From assembly GCA_036768485.1 (NCBI GenBank), contig JAVLUZ010000401.1, forward strand, positions 744,001 to 808,000: a stretch of DNA of 64,000 nt. Reading direction: 5' to 3'. The notes under the pieces were generated by a model, which saw nothing but the letters and a program-made list of their open reading frames with translations, was not told where the DNA came from and ran no database searches. Made by a program: the position numbers and the translations under genes. The stretch comes from Mermis nigrescens (Eukaryota > Nematoda > Enoplea > Mermithida > Mermithidae). How positions within the stretch are numbered: position 1 is the first letter of the stretch; every line of letters starts with the position of its first letter. Shown here in pieces: positions 36,570-48,259 of this stretch.

Positions 36570-37329
36570 TTTTTATTATTCATCTTACCGTACTTCCCAA
36601 ATCTGTCTTGTTCTGCAAGGGATAACACAGAATTCGCACTCGGTGTGATAAACATACAAGAAAAAGATTAGCCGAGTATGTTTTAGGTAGCGCTGTTGCC
36701 CTACGTATGATATTTCAATATTAGCTCCTTCTCCTATTACTAGGAGGTAGGTAAAATTATTGAGAATTATATTCTTATTAGGAAAGGTAAATGCTCCGGA
36801 TTCTGTAATCTATTAATTAAAGATAGCCCTTTAACCGTGCCGACTAAATATCTATTTAAGATCATATGATAAAGATAAAAATAGATAAGCAAATTGCTCA
36901 TTTGATCGGCGCAAAACGAGAGAAAATTGCTTCATATTTATTATTCTGAATCGACGCGCATTTTTCCAGCAAAAAACAAACAATGACGCTACTAAGACTT
37001 ATTTCTGCGATTTACATGATTGTGGCTTACATAATAGCCATGGTTACCGTTTCATGATTTTTTTCATCATAAGTGACGCTTTTTACCCAAAAACGTTCAA
37101 TGAGAAACACCTGGTTAATTAATAAAGGCCGCTGGTTGCAATTGCATATTTTACATTATAAACGACGCCTTTCCTGATTGGAATAAAACTGAGCGTTTAT
37201 TGTTACACACAGTCAGGCTTGAGGCGTTTTTTCAAAAAATTTTCTGAGCAACATTATAAATTACGCTTATTTTTTAGCTTCGTTGAACGCAAAAACTACG
37301 CGAGCGTTCGAATTTGATTATATTTGAGG
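36570..37329. other. No gene recognised
   Basis: AT-rich, nothing assigned. Confidence 0.35.
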
Positions 37330-37337
37330 GCCCGAAT

Positions 37338-37610
37338 AACACCTGGGCGTGGGAGAGGATTTAGGAGTGAGGGGGTATGCATTCCTTCCCGAGAAACCAA
37401 AATACCCCCCAGAAACCAAAATACTCTCCCAGAATTCAATTTTTGAAGTTTTTTTCGTTTTTTTTGCAATTTTTTGATGCCAGTGGATAGTGCTCACTAA
37501 GAAACGTTGAAAAATGATGTTTTTCGCCAAACTTCTATTTTGAAGGCCATTTTTTGACCTTTGAAAGATCTTGCAGCCCCCTCCCAGAATTTTGATGCTG
37601 CCCACGTATG
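37338..37610 (+). mobile_element. MITE-A copy
   Basis: AACACCTGGGC..GCCCACGTATG; flanks gcccgaat / gcccaaac match at 6 of 8. Confidence 0.8.
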
Positions 37611-37619
37611 GCCCAAACA

Positions 37620-38700
37620 CCCGGAAACAGAGTAGATCTACTCCAGTGTAAGGCTTACTCTGGAAGCAGTTATTCCAGAGTAAATCGCAAAAGAGCTCAA
37701 TTCTGTATACCTGACAGTGGAATCAAGGTGGAGTAGTCAATCTAGAGTGATTCGTAGATTAACGCATTTATTCTACTGAAAATAACGAATTCTAATTTTT
37801 ATTCCAGAGAAAGCGTAAAATACCAAGGCAATGCTAATGAATTCACCCATCACAGACAAATTAAAGTGATTGTTCAAGATCTACTTCAGATTCAAATTTA
37901 ATTAGCTATTTGTGTTGTTATTGCCCGTGTTTCACATAAGTTTGGGCATAAATTCTAAAAACTATGTATGTCAATAATCTGAAAAAGACTATTGTTGTCG
38001 CCAAAATTAGTTTAAAAAGCAGAAAAATCGTTCTTTTTTGTCATTAGGTTTTCAAAAACTTTTCCGACCATTCAGCTTCATGGATGACCGAAATCTGTAT
38101 ATCTGTGACAGCCAAAAATTGTTGTCATTTTGAATAGCAGAGAGACGCTGCACCCACAAGTACAAGGATCAAGAAACTCGAGCATTTAAATTCATTATCG
38201 GGAAAACTACAGTTAATAGTTTGTTATGACCATATCTGGAGCGCCTAAATTTCTACGGGTCTGGCTTATGGTCTCAAAAATTTAAAATTGGAAAAGGCGC
38301 AGAAAATCATGGGAACGAAGGACAAAAAACACCGCTTTTTGACGTTTTTCTCATCGAGCTCTATCCTGCGATATAAAAAAACGTGAAGGAAAATATAGCA
38401 TATCAAAAGTCCTTTGGATTTTGGGAAGTCTTGAAATCTAGGGGAAAATCCAAACCCATACACATCCGCACGTCTATGTGTGATTGGGACAGTGCACCTA
38501 AGGCACACTTGTGCGCTACATATCTTTCCATAAAAACAGTTGTTACTCCAAGATAAAGTCCCACTCCTGAGCAGGAGTAGAATTGCCGAGTAAATCTACT
38601 CCAGACAAACGGTACTCTACCTTCATATATACCAAAAATCTTACTCCGAGATTACTTCGCGATTTACTATGAAGACATACTGTACCTTGTCCTTCTCATA
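37620..38700. repeat. Possible nonautonomous element with TACTCC-rich ends
   Basis: Both ends carry clusters of CTACTCCAG / GAGTAGA / CTCTGGA motifs (37,628-37,690 and 38,560-38,690), some palindromic (AGTAGATCTACT). A worn MITE-A (38,262-38,490) sits inside. Ends and target duplication are not defined. Confidence 0.3.
38262..38490 (-). mobile_element. MITE-A remnant, old
   Basis: Interior ACACCGCTTTTTGACGTTTTTCTCATCGAGCTCTATCC is recognisable; ends are degraded (CCGCACGTCTATGTGTG at the right). Confidence 0.45.
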
Positions 38701-39640
38701 GCAACAATGGCACCCACCTGGGAGGTGCGGTTTTTCTTAATCGATAGATAATTAAAAGGTCGATGTAGTTTTTTTGTTTACACTCAATACTAAGTTAGCA
38801 ATGAGTATGTCTTTTTTCACTCTGCGTGTCCATCAGCATATCTGACTTAAATTTTGGTTTCTGTGCCATCCAATTAGTTCTATAATGTAGAGGATTACAA
38901 TATCTCAAAGCCAAATTTATTTCTTTTCTATCGCGAATATGTCTTGATCTGTAATTATCTTACTGTAAAGATTCTGAGACGAAAAGAAATTTCTTCAGCT
39001 ACTCTGCTAAGTAGGTAAAACATGCTAATTATGCTTAAAATGTGCCCTGACTTAAGCGTTACAAATCCTAGTTTACTTTGTTTCTATACACTCAATATTG
39101 TGTTATAAGCACAAGTGTAAACTTTACACTGCGAAGCACTTCTCCGCCCAGAGTGTTAGGTATCAAGCAATTTGTGGAAGGCCAATCTTTCAAAAAATTG
39201 TTGCCCCTCAGTTGAAGATTACGAATCTGATAACTAATAATGTTAATGCTAAATTAGTAGTCGTGAATACAGAAAGCCGGAAGGACAATTTGAAAAAAAT
39301 TGGTTGATTTGACATTAATGCATACTTTCATCCAAAGTTTTCAAGTTTGGAGGTAATTTCAAAGGTGAAATTCAAGATGCAATCAATCATTTTTTCAAGT
39401 TTATGGTCCTTCTGATTTAAAAAAAACAATTACAAGGCACCGAAAAAGTTGATTATTCAATGAACTTATTTATGCTTAATGTATTCTGATATTCAAGTAG
39501 TCTTATGAAATTTGAACGAGTTTTTTCAAATAAGCCGAACATTCATTAATCAAACTGACATCCAAGTAAGCTTATTAAACCAAAATTGTAAGCCTTCTGG
39601 TTCGAAAAATTACATTGGAAATTTCCTTTGAAATGCTGTA
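38700..39640. other. No gene recognised
   Basis: AT-rich; one motif-less open frame at 39,098-39,307. Confidence 0.35.
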
Positions 39641-40760
39641 AAACATCCATTGCATGATAAATTTCAACCCTTTTTTCAAGATGCATTTTCAATGACTTTT
39701 TTCCATTTTATTTTTCAACCAATTATTTTAAGATATGTTTTGAATGACTATTTTAAGTTTATTTTATAACTAATTATTTCAAGATTAATTTTCAATGACT
39801 TTTTTAAAGTTTGTTTTCCAGCCAATTATTTCAAGAATTAATTTTCAATGACTTTTTTGAAGTTTATTTTTCAACCAATTATTTCAAGATTTAATTTCAA
39901 TGACTTTTTTGAAGTTTATTTTTCAACCAGATATTTAAAAACTTATTTTCAATTACTTTTTTAAAAGTTTATTTTTCAAACAATTATTTCGAGATTTATT
40001 TTCCATGACTTTTTTAACTTTTTTTTCAACCAGTTATTTCAAGATTTATTTTCAATGACTTTTTTCAAGTTTATTTTTCAACCAGATATTCAATAACTTA
40101 TTTTCAATGACTTTTGTCAAGTTTATTTTTCGAACAATTATTTCAAGATTTATTTTCCATGACTTTTTTAAGTTTATTTTTCAACCTATCATTTCAAGAA
40201 TTATTTTCAATGACTTTTTTCAAGTTTATTTTTAAACCAATTATTTCAAGATTTATTTTGAATGACTTTTTCAAGTTTATTTCCAACCAATTATTTCAAG
40301 TTTAATTTTCAATGACTTTTTCAATTTTATTTTTCAGTTAATTATTTCAGGATTTATTTTCTATAACTTTTTTCAAGTTTATCTTTCAACCAATTAAATT
40401 ATCAAGATTTATTCTCGATGACTTCTTTAACATTTGTTCTTCAACCAGATTTTTTGAAGATTTATTTTCAATGACTTTTTTCAAGATTATTTTTCAACCA
40501 ATCCCTTCAAGATTTTTTTCAATGAATTTTTTAGGTTTTTTTCAACCAATTATTTTGAAATTTATTTTCAATGACGTTTTTCAAGTTTATTTTTCAACAG
40601 ATTATTTGAAGATTTATTTTCAAACCATCATTTCAAGATTTATTTTCAATGACTTTTTCCAAGTTTATTTTTGAACCAATGATTTCAAGATTAATTTTCA
40701 ATGAGTTTTTTGAGTTTATTTATCAACCATTTTTCCAATTTGAAATTTCAATCATTTTTT
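39640..40760 (+). repeat. 52-bp minisatellite, about 20 copies
   Basis: The phrase CAATGACTTTTTTCAAGTTTATTTTTCAACCAATTATTTCAAGATTTATTTT recurs with anchors at 39,690, 39,742, 39,793, 39,846, 39,898, 39,950, 40,003, 40,053, 40,105 and onward, spacing 50-53. Open frames across it (40,114-40,674) are a by-product of the repeat, not genes. Confidence 0.9.
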
Positions 40761-40904
40761 TCAAGGTTCCCAAAACAAAAGATACTACCTGCGTTCACAG
40801 CGTAAAAGGCTTTTATCTATTGCAAAATAAAGAGAATACTGTAGGAAATTATATGATGTGCTATTTTAGGACTTTGTTGGATTTGTTCTCGTCTCACTAG
40901 GTTG

Positions 40905-41177
40905 CATACATGGGCAGCAAGAAAATTCTTGGAGGGGGGTGCAAGATATTTTAAAGGTCAAAAAATGGCCTTAAAACAGGTGGTATGGCTGAAAAACACA
41001 ATTTTTAGACGTTTCTCATTGAGCACTATCTATTGGCATCAAAAATTTGCAAAAAAAACGAAAAAAATTTCATTTCAAAAAATTGAATTCTGGGGGTAGG
41101 TATTTTGATTTCTGGGGGTATTTTGGTTTCTTGGGGGTTGCATACCCCAAAATCCCCCTTCCCCACGCCCAGGTGTG
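40905..41177 (-). mobile_element. MITE-A copy beside the minisatellite
   Basis: CATACATGGGC..GCCCAGGTGTG, full interior. Flanks ctaggttg / ctcggata match at 5 of 8. Confidence 0.75.
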
Positions 41178-41185
41178 CTCGGATA

Positions 41186-44100
41186 GCGTCATTCTATTAT
41201 TCTAGAGCAGCCAGGCACTCCATTGCTCAGCAATTTGGCCCAATCTCATCAGAAGATAACTGCTTTAGAAATCAATCAGATGTTCAGTAGACTCAAGTCC
41301 ACTTTCTGATCTACTTGTCAACCAAAATTTTCAGAAATGGAAAAAAATTTTTGATCTTGATTTTTGTGGAAAATTTTTTGTGATGCTGAAATGCATTTTA
41401 GACATATAAAATTTCACATCCTTCCGGCGTGCCAAAGCTATTAATGTCTATGCTGCGTTGCGCCAATTACAGCAGTTTTATTGGTGCGGATGATTTTTTG
41501 GGTTTTTTTTGTAGGTTTTTGGGTATTTTGGTAAGTTTTTGGGGTTTTTTCGGTGGGTTTATCCTAATACATACATGAATTGTCTGCATACACTCATAAA
41601 GACTGACTTGGCTTACCTTGTGACATATTTAGGACCCAACATAAAAAATAGGACAAGTTTAGAACAAAGCTTTATTCAACTGTTGCTCTGCTGATCAGTG
41701 ATCAGTGACCATATATCCCTATCATTGCAATCATCAGTATCCATCATGGTTATATCACAAAGCTGATTGTCATTATAAACACCAGCTTTCAGACTGTATC
41801 AGTCAGTGCTCAGTGAATTTCTCAATTTTGAATGGACAAAACCAAGGATTAAAAAATTTTGTTCTGATGAGGCCGTTCAAACTAAAAACATAAAGGTATT
41901 CCTACGTTTAGTTGACACCTAATTTTTGTGAATGTACACAAAACATAACCGACAGTAAACGTTTGTTGTCATTTACATAAGTAATATAACCTGCACAGTT
42001 TTCAGATAAAGGTTTTCCCATACACTGATTTCATTTTTTGGACTCCTGAACTGCAAAATTCAACATAAAAGTAGCTATAGGTAGATTTCTGGAATGAAAA
42101 GATTCTTCATACTTATTTAGGTGAATGTAATACAAATGACTTCAATATGTTGCTTTTCATACATGCTGATTTCAGTTTTTACACTCCTATCAGTATTAAA
42201 ACGGCTACAATGAGATTTTGAAATACAAGCATTTCTCATAAACAATTAATTTCTGATTTTTTTGCAAATTCATTTTTCATAATAATTACTTGCTGATCTT
42301 TTGTTGTAATTTGATGGCTGCACTCTGGAACTGCAAAATTAAACACAAAAGTATCTACAGTAAGATTTTTGAAATGGAAAGATTTCTCAAATTTGCTGAT
42401 TTTTTTATTATATTTTCATTTCTCAAAACAATTATTTGCTAATTTTTTTGTTGTACTCTGATGTCACATACCAGAAGTCTATTGAAAATCAAGTTTTTCT
42501 GAAGTGCTTAGATGACCAGAAACTGCAAATAAACATGATTTTGTGATAAATGTAAACATAACTATAGTCAGGACCACAAGTAACGTCCCTAAATTGCATA
42601 TCCTGCAGGCGCTTGGCAGTCAATATGGCAGGCATTCCACATGCAAATTTCTTTAGACTCGCCTGTCTATTGCCTGGGAGTTATCTGACAGGCGCCTGTG
42701 TTTACCAGGTTGATGTGACATAGTATTTTTGTTTTTATTATTTTTATGATGAGCCTCATTGTTCAAAGTTTCCTAATAAATAATCCTGGTGTATAAATAA
42801 ATATTCATGGCATAGTGCATACCTGCTTCTGTGTATGTAGGTATCTAATATGTGCTTATTATGCATATATAATATGCTTTCATACAATTTGCCTCTTGAT
42901 TCCTGAGGCGCGTAATTAATGCTATTTTATTATACTTTGATATGTACACACAAGTTGATTAATGACTCAGAACATAATGAGGTATCCTACCATTTACTTT
43001 CTCTTATGTATAAGAAGGGAGGAAAACACATTTGTGCACTTATCTATGTTGCTCATTTTAATTTTATGATGTGATTATGGATGTATGAATGACACAAAAA
43101 GGGGATATTAGAATTAAATATTAGATAAGTAATGTTTTTGCACTTGTGTGATTTTCAGACAAAGAATCTGAAGAATTTCTTGAAAATGTATCTCAATTTC
43201 TACATCTTTTGTGCAGACTGACGTTTATTTTGATAGGAATATGACATTAATATATTTATTTTGATATGTCATAAATTCAACAAACATCTTTTAATTTAGA
43301 GACAAATGTAATAATGATTTCCGTTATTCAGAAAATTATTTCTTACTATAAAATTCAGCCCTGCATGCATGCTTGGCAATATTTATCTTACTTTAAAGTA
43401 TGTAGTACCTACTTATAGTCAGTTTCATTTCAGTCTTCAAAAAGATAAAAAAAATTACCACAAAAAGTAAATTTGTGTAAAGCGGACAATGGTGTTCATG
43501 TTCAATGAATAAATCATTGCTAGAAAAAACGAGCTGAGAAATTCTTTAATACATAGGTACATTTAGGTTGTTGCATATAATGATTGCTCAAAGCGCCAAT
43601 TCATTAGGTTAAGCAGTACATGTATTTAAGTATAGATTTTATTATGCCCTTGGTGATTGTTCCTTCTTGGATTGTCCAAGTGTTCAATAAATGCAACTTT
43701 TGTGGGATGAGACAACTGAGACAGTCACCACGCTATCATATTTTGCACAGATTTAGATAAATGCAGTAAGAACAATATGAAATGTACACCAATTCAGATT
43801 ACAGCTTTAATTAACCTTAATTATGATATATATTTCTCTAGACCAAACAACGTTTAGGTGGTAAAATTCTGAATTATAAAATTCAAAAGATGAAGTATTT
43901 AAAATGCGCACATAGACTTCAACTTTGTTCTTGTGGTGAACTTTATTCGAAAATGGAATGCATCTTGAACGGCAATTTGGGCTGCAGCTATTTCATCAAT
44001 TTAGGAATACTAGAAACGAGAATACTAATTTAAAAAAATTTCATCAGTAACCTCAAAATTTTGAATTTTTGATTCCATTAAAATAAATTGAAATTAAAAT

Positions 44101-44730
44101 TTCGGAAATAAATTCAAAAACAATTGAAAAAATTGGTAATTTATCTTTAAATACATGTATTAATAAATAGTTTTTTAGTCCCTCATAACAGTACTTCCTT
44201 TAAAATGGCTCTACTTCAAATAGTGTCACATAAAAGGACTAACTGAATAAATAACAGAACACTTCTGGTTCTTTTGTTTTAGAATATACAAGTATATGCA
44301 TACATAGGTGAGTTACATGTAAGTACCTGTGTATGATGCTTGTTTATGCCTAGATCTCAGGTAGGCGCATAAAAGCAAAGCGTGCACATTTGTCTGATGA
44401 TCCTTTTGTGACCGCCCTTGAAGTGCAATTAATTATAACAGACAGAAAATTGATAGCATTTTATTTATTATTCTGAACTGGTACTGTGGAGATCATAGAT
44501 GCATTTTTATTTCAGTGCAACAATTTGTTAGTTTTAGTAGTATGTTTTATCCCTAACAATAGCAGCATTTATATGCTAAAATTGATACCGCGCTTTTTAT
44601 ATTTTCAGGCGCATTAAAAGTTGATAGTGGTTCAGCTTTTCACTAAATTACTTCAAACTTCAATCTCTTTTCTAAATTACCCTATTGCAACTCTAATCAG
44701 TTCAAAGCAACGCATTTACACTGAAACATC
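41186..44730. other. No gene; weak tandem at 42,000-42,480
   Basis: At 41,480-41,570 there is a T/G-rich low-complexity run. At about 42,030-42,480 units of roughly 130 bp recur (CTGCAAAATT.AACA.AAAAGTA.CTA..GTAGATTT). No coding region recognised. Confidence 0.4.
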
Positions 44731-45075
44731 CACTTTATAAATTAAGTTTTTAACCTGGGGGGGGTTCAACCCTTTTCTACTGATGCATTTTCCAAGTATG
44801 GTGTAGCCTGCACTTTCTAAATTACCTATTTCACCTGACGGTTCAATCCTTTTTCTACTGATATGTTCTCCAAGTACGGTGTAGCCTGCACTTTCTAAAT
44901 TACCTTTTTCACATGGGGGGTTCAATCTTTTTTCTACTAAAACGTTTTTCAACTACAGTGTAGCCTGCACTTTCTGAATTAACTTTTTCACCTATGGTTC
45001 AATCTTTTTTCTGCTGATTCGTTTTCCAGGTAGGCACAATCTGACACAATGCAATTTTCTAACTTAACTTTTTCA
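44731..45075 (-). repeat. Tandem repeat of about 79 bp, 4 copies
   Basis: Anchors CACTTTCTAAATTA at 44,731, 44,811, 44,889, 44,968 (worn copy at about 45,050). In the reverse frame it gives a repeated ESAGYTVLGEHISRKR-type peptide. A repeat-protein exon is possible but unsupported. Confidence 0.8.
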
Positions 45076-45079
45076 CCCG

Positions 45080-46844
45080 AGTGGAAGCTCAAATCATATG
45101 AGCTCATTCTGATAGAAAGTCTACAATGCAATACACCGACTTTACAGATTTCATTCAAAACGTCTAGTGCCACTGTGAAGGTAATTTTCATTATTTCTAT
45201 GTAAAGGTTTATTTATGATATTATTACAATATTACGTTCATTACTAAAGACTTGCTTTCACATTTCTAATTGCATATTTTTACATTTGAGTTTTATGTGT
45301 TGTTGAAAAAATGATCCTAAATGTGACCTATTCAAATTACTGTTAAAATTTTGTCTCTTCTTGTATATCAAAGGTTTTATGCTATTCTGATAAATATGAT
45401 ATGTGTGCACAGAACATATTATCCTCAATTGTCTGCATTGATATTCCTAATTAAATAATTATTATATTCTTTTGCATTTCCACTTTATTGACTTATTGTA
45501 ATAGAGCTGTATTTTACGCTAATGCTTCTGCTATATTTTAAACTTTAATTTAAGCCAAGATAATGCGTTTTTTCATTCATTTATAATGTTACCAAACTTT
45601 TTTCTGTTAGAGTTTTTGCTATTTGTAAACTTTAATTGATTCAAATCGAATTAACCCATTTTTATTAATTTGATATGTTACTAAACTTTTATATTCTGAT
45701 GGTCAAAGGCAAATTAAGAAAATTTCGACACTCTACAGCTAATTTTCACTAAATTGAAAATTTATTTACTATTGCATGTAAAAAACATTTATTTTGTACA
45801 TCTGGTACGATTTTAAAGAAAAGTAGACATAGAAAACGCAAAATAAAACGATATTCTGCATGTGTGTGTAAAACATGAATTTGGAACCGTTTTTGACTGT
45901 TTGAGAAAAGTTTGTGGATTAATTCCTTATGGAAATCCTGGGGGGAGCCATATGGCGACAGTTTTTTAATTCTTGAATGTTAGCTAAATTAGTTCTTATT
46001 ACACAAAATGAAATTTAAAAATTAATAGTAAATAATGATAGAATTAAGGCTTTAAGTTTTCTCAGATTATTTGAAGATGGCAATTTTCTTTAAGTTGCTC
46101 TGTGCAATTAAATTTTTAATATTTTCAGGCAAAACAATTGCCCAAAGAGAGAAAGCTTTGGTGGCGGATTTATTTCGGGCTAATTTTGGCTGGCCCTTGA
46201 AAAAAGAATATAAAGAAAAAGCTGCTAAGGAAAACAGCATTACCGGCTGCAGCGGTAGAGAAAATTTTTGGGCTTCTGGCTCTTCGCCAGAGAGCTCCAC
46301 AAGGAGCTAGACACATTGAAGCTGCCTCTTTTGTTCGTAAATTGTACAATAACATGCCATAGTTGATTATGTTAGCAATTGCTGTGCAGCTTAAATCCAA
46401 CATGTTTATTCCTTTGTAGTATGGTAGTACATTGTTTAATAATATCCTGACTCTTTCATTCATAAATCATATAATATGCTGTAGTTTAATCGCGGTGGAG
46501 CCTAAATCAAATTGTTTATTCATTCATAGTATAATAGTACATTATTTATTAAAAACCTATTAGCACCTACATTTACATACAGTGTAACTCTTAAAAAGAT
46601 TTTATAAGTAGGTACCATCTTACGGCTTAATTCTTCAAGGCGTAAGTTACTATATGCAGTCAAAAGCATTTATGTACCTTAAAATTGGCTTACCAACAAA
46701 TGCAATTCGAATTATATGTAGCGAACTTGAAGGGGTTGACGTCACATGGATAATATTAAGAGCCCAATTGAATAATATATCCCCTGGGCGCTAGGCTTAC
46801 ATGCAGCTTTAGCGCCATGCTTAATACACCCCCTATGCGCTGGT
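45080..46844. other. No gene recognised
   Basis: An open frame at 46,071-46,310 begins with a hydrophobic stretch (IFFKLLCAIKFLIF) but has no other support. Confidence 0.35.
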
Positions 46845-46849
46845 TTGAC

Positions 46850-48250
46850 ACACAGATATAGCGCCCTGGTTACAAAGCAGGCGTGTAAAGTGCAGGTGCA
46901 CTATAACGTGGGGCAGTCCAGACCCTGGGCATTACTACTCATATGCCAGGCATGTCATGTATACAATATGTATGACAAACATACAGCATACCGTTTTCAG
47001 TTTACTTTTTCTCACATCTATAACTCAAGAACCAATTGTCGGACTGGGCTTAAACTTTCAGGGTAGGGTTGGTATACATTATGCATGCTATGTAAAAATT
47101 TTTGCGCTACCTGCAGCTTGCCAATTTTAGTTTAAACTCTTTAAGACGTAGCTATAACTCAAGAGTCAATGATCTTTTCAGGCTCAAATTTTTAGCTTAG
47201 GGTGGATATACATTCAGCATGCTATGTACAAAATTTTAGCACGCAGTCTACAGTATACCAATTTACTTTTCAATTTCACATATTGCACTATATTTCAAGG
47301 ACTAGATGGGGAATTTGGCTTACATTCACAGAGTAGGCTCGGTATATGTTGTATGTTTTATTTTATTGGTGTGAGCATGTAATATACAGTATGCTAGTGT
47401 TGATTTACACTTTCTCAAATAGCACTATATATCATGAAATAGAGGGCGGACTCAGCTTATATATTCAAAGTAGGGTGGGTATATGTTGAATGTATTGTCT
47501 TATTGAAATAAGCATGTAATCTAAAGTATGTTAGTTTTGGTTTACACTTTCTTTTATAGCACTATATTTCAAGAGCTATAGGGCAGATTTGGCTTAAATT
47601 TTCAAAGTGGGGTGGGTGCTACACTTCCTCATTTAGCACTATATTTCAAGAAATAGAGGGCGGACTTGACTTATATTTTCAGAGTAGGGTGGGTATATGT
47701 TGCATGTGTTATCTTACAGATATGAGCATGTAATCTACAGTATGTTAGTTTCGGTTTACACTTACTCATAGAGCACTATATTTCAAGAGCTAAAGGGACG
47801 ATTTGGCTTGAATTTCTAGAGTAGGGTGGGTACACGTTGCACGTGTTTTACCATTGACATGAACATGAAAACTACAGTATGCTAGTTTTGGTTTACTCTT
47901 TTGCATTTAGCACTATAAGTCAAGAACTAGAGGTCGGATTAGGCTCAAACTTTCAGGGTAGGATAAACATATGCCAGGCATGTTATGTATACAATGTGTA
48001 CGACCAACCTACAGTATGCCAATTTACCTTCACACTTTCTCACATAGCACTGTAACTCAAGAACCAATGATCGGATTTTGTTCAAATTATTGGGATGTGA
48101 TGCAGTTATATAGGCAAGCCATGCTATGTACAGAGTTTCAGCGCGCAGCGTACAGTCAGGAACCAATGATCGGATTGGCTCAAATTTTCAGGGTAAAATA
48201 TATAAATCTTAGCTGTGCTATGTACAAAATTTTAGAGAAAGTATCTAAAG
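46850..48250 (+). repeat. 137-bp satellite array
   Basis: Anchor CACTATATTTCAAG recurs at 47,286, 47,423, 47,560, 47,637, 47,774, 47,911 and 48,048. Spacings are 137, 137, 77, 137, 137, 137, so one unit is shortened to 77. The array extends in both directions with more diverged units (CTATAACTCAAGAACC at about 47,020 and 47,149). Unit content: GGCGGATTTGGCTTAAA..GGGTAGGGTGGGTATATG..GTAATCTACAGTATG. Confidence 0.9.
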
Positions 48251-48259
48251 TGTATTGAT

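Noticed and set aside
40114..40674. Open frames rich in Phe/Ile as membrane-protein genes
   Set aside because: They are translations of the 52-bp minisatellite.
41865..41900. CTGATGA as a possible hammerhead core
   Set aside because: No GAAA segment at a suitable distance and no stem II.
46071..46310. Small secreted protein candidate
   Set aside because: Only a hydrophobic start supports it; no cysteine pattern, splice sites or homology that I can see.
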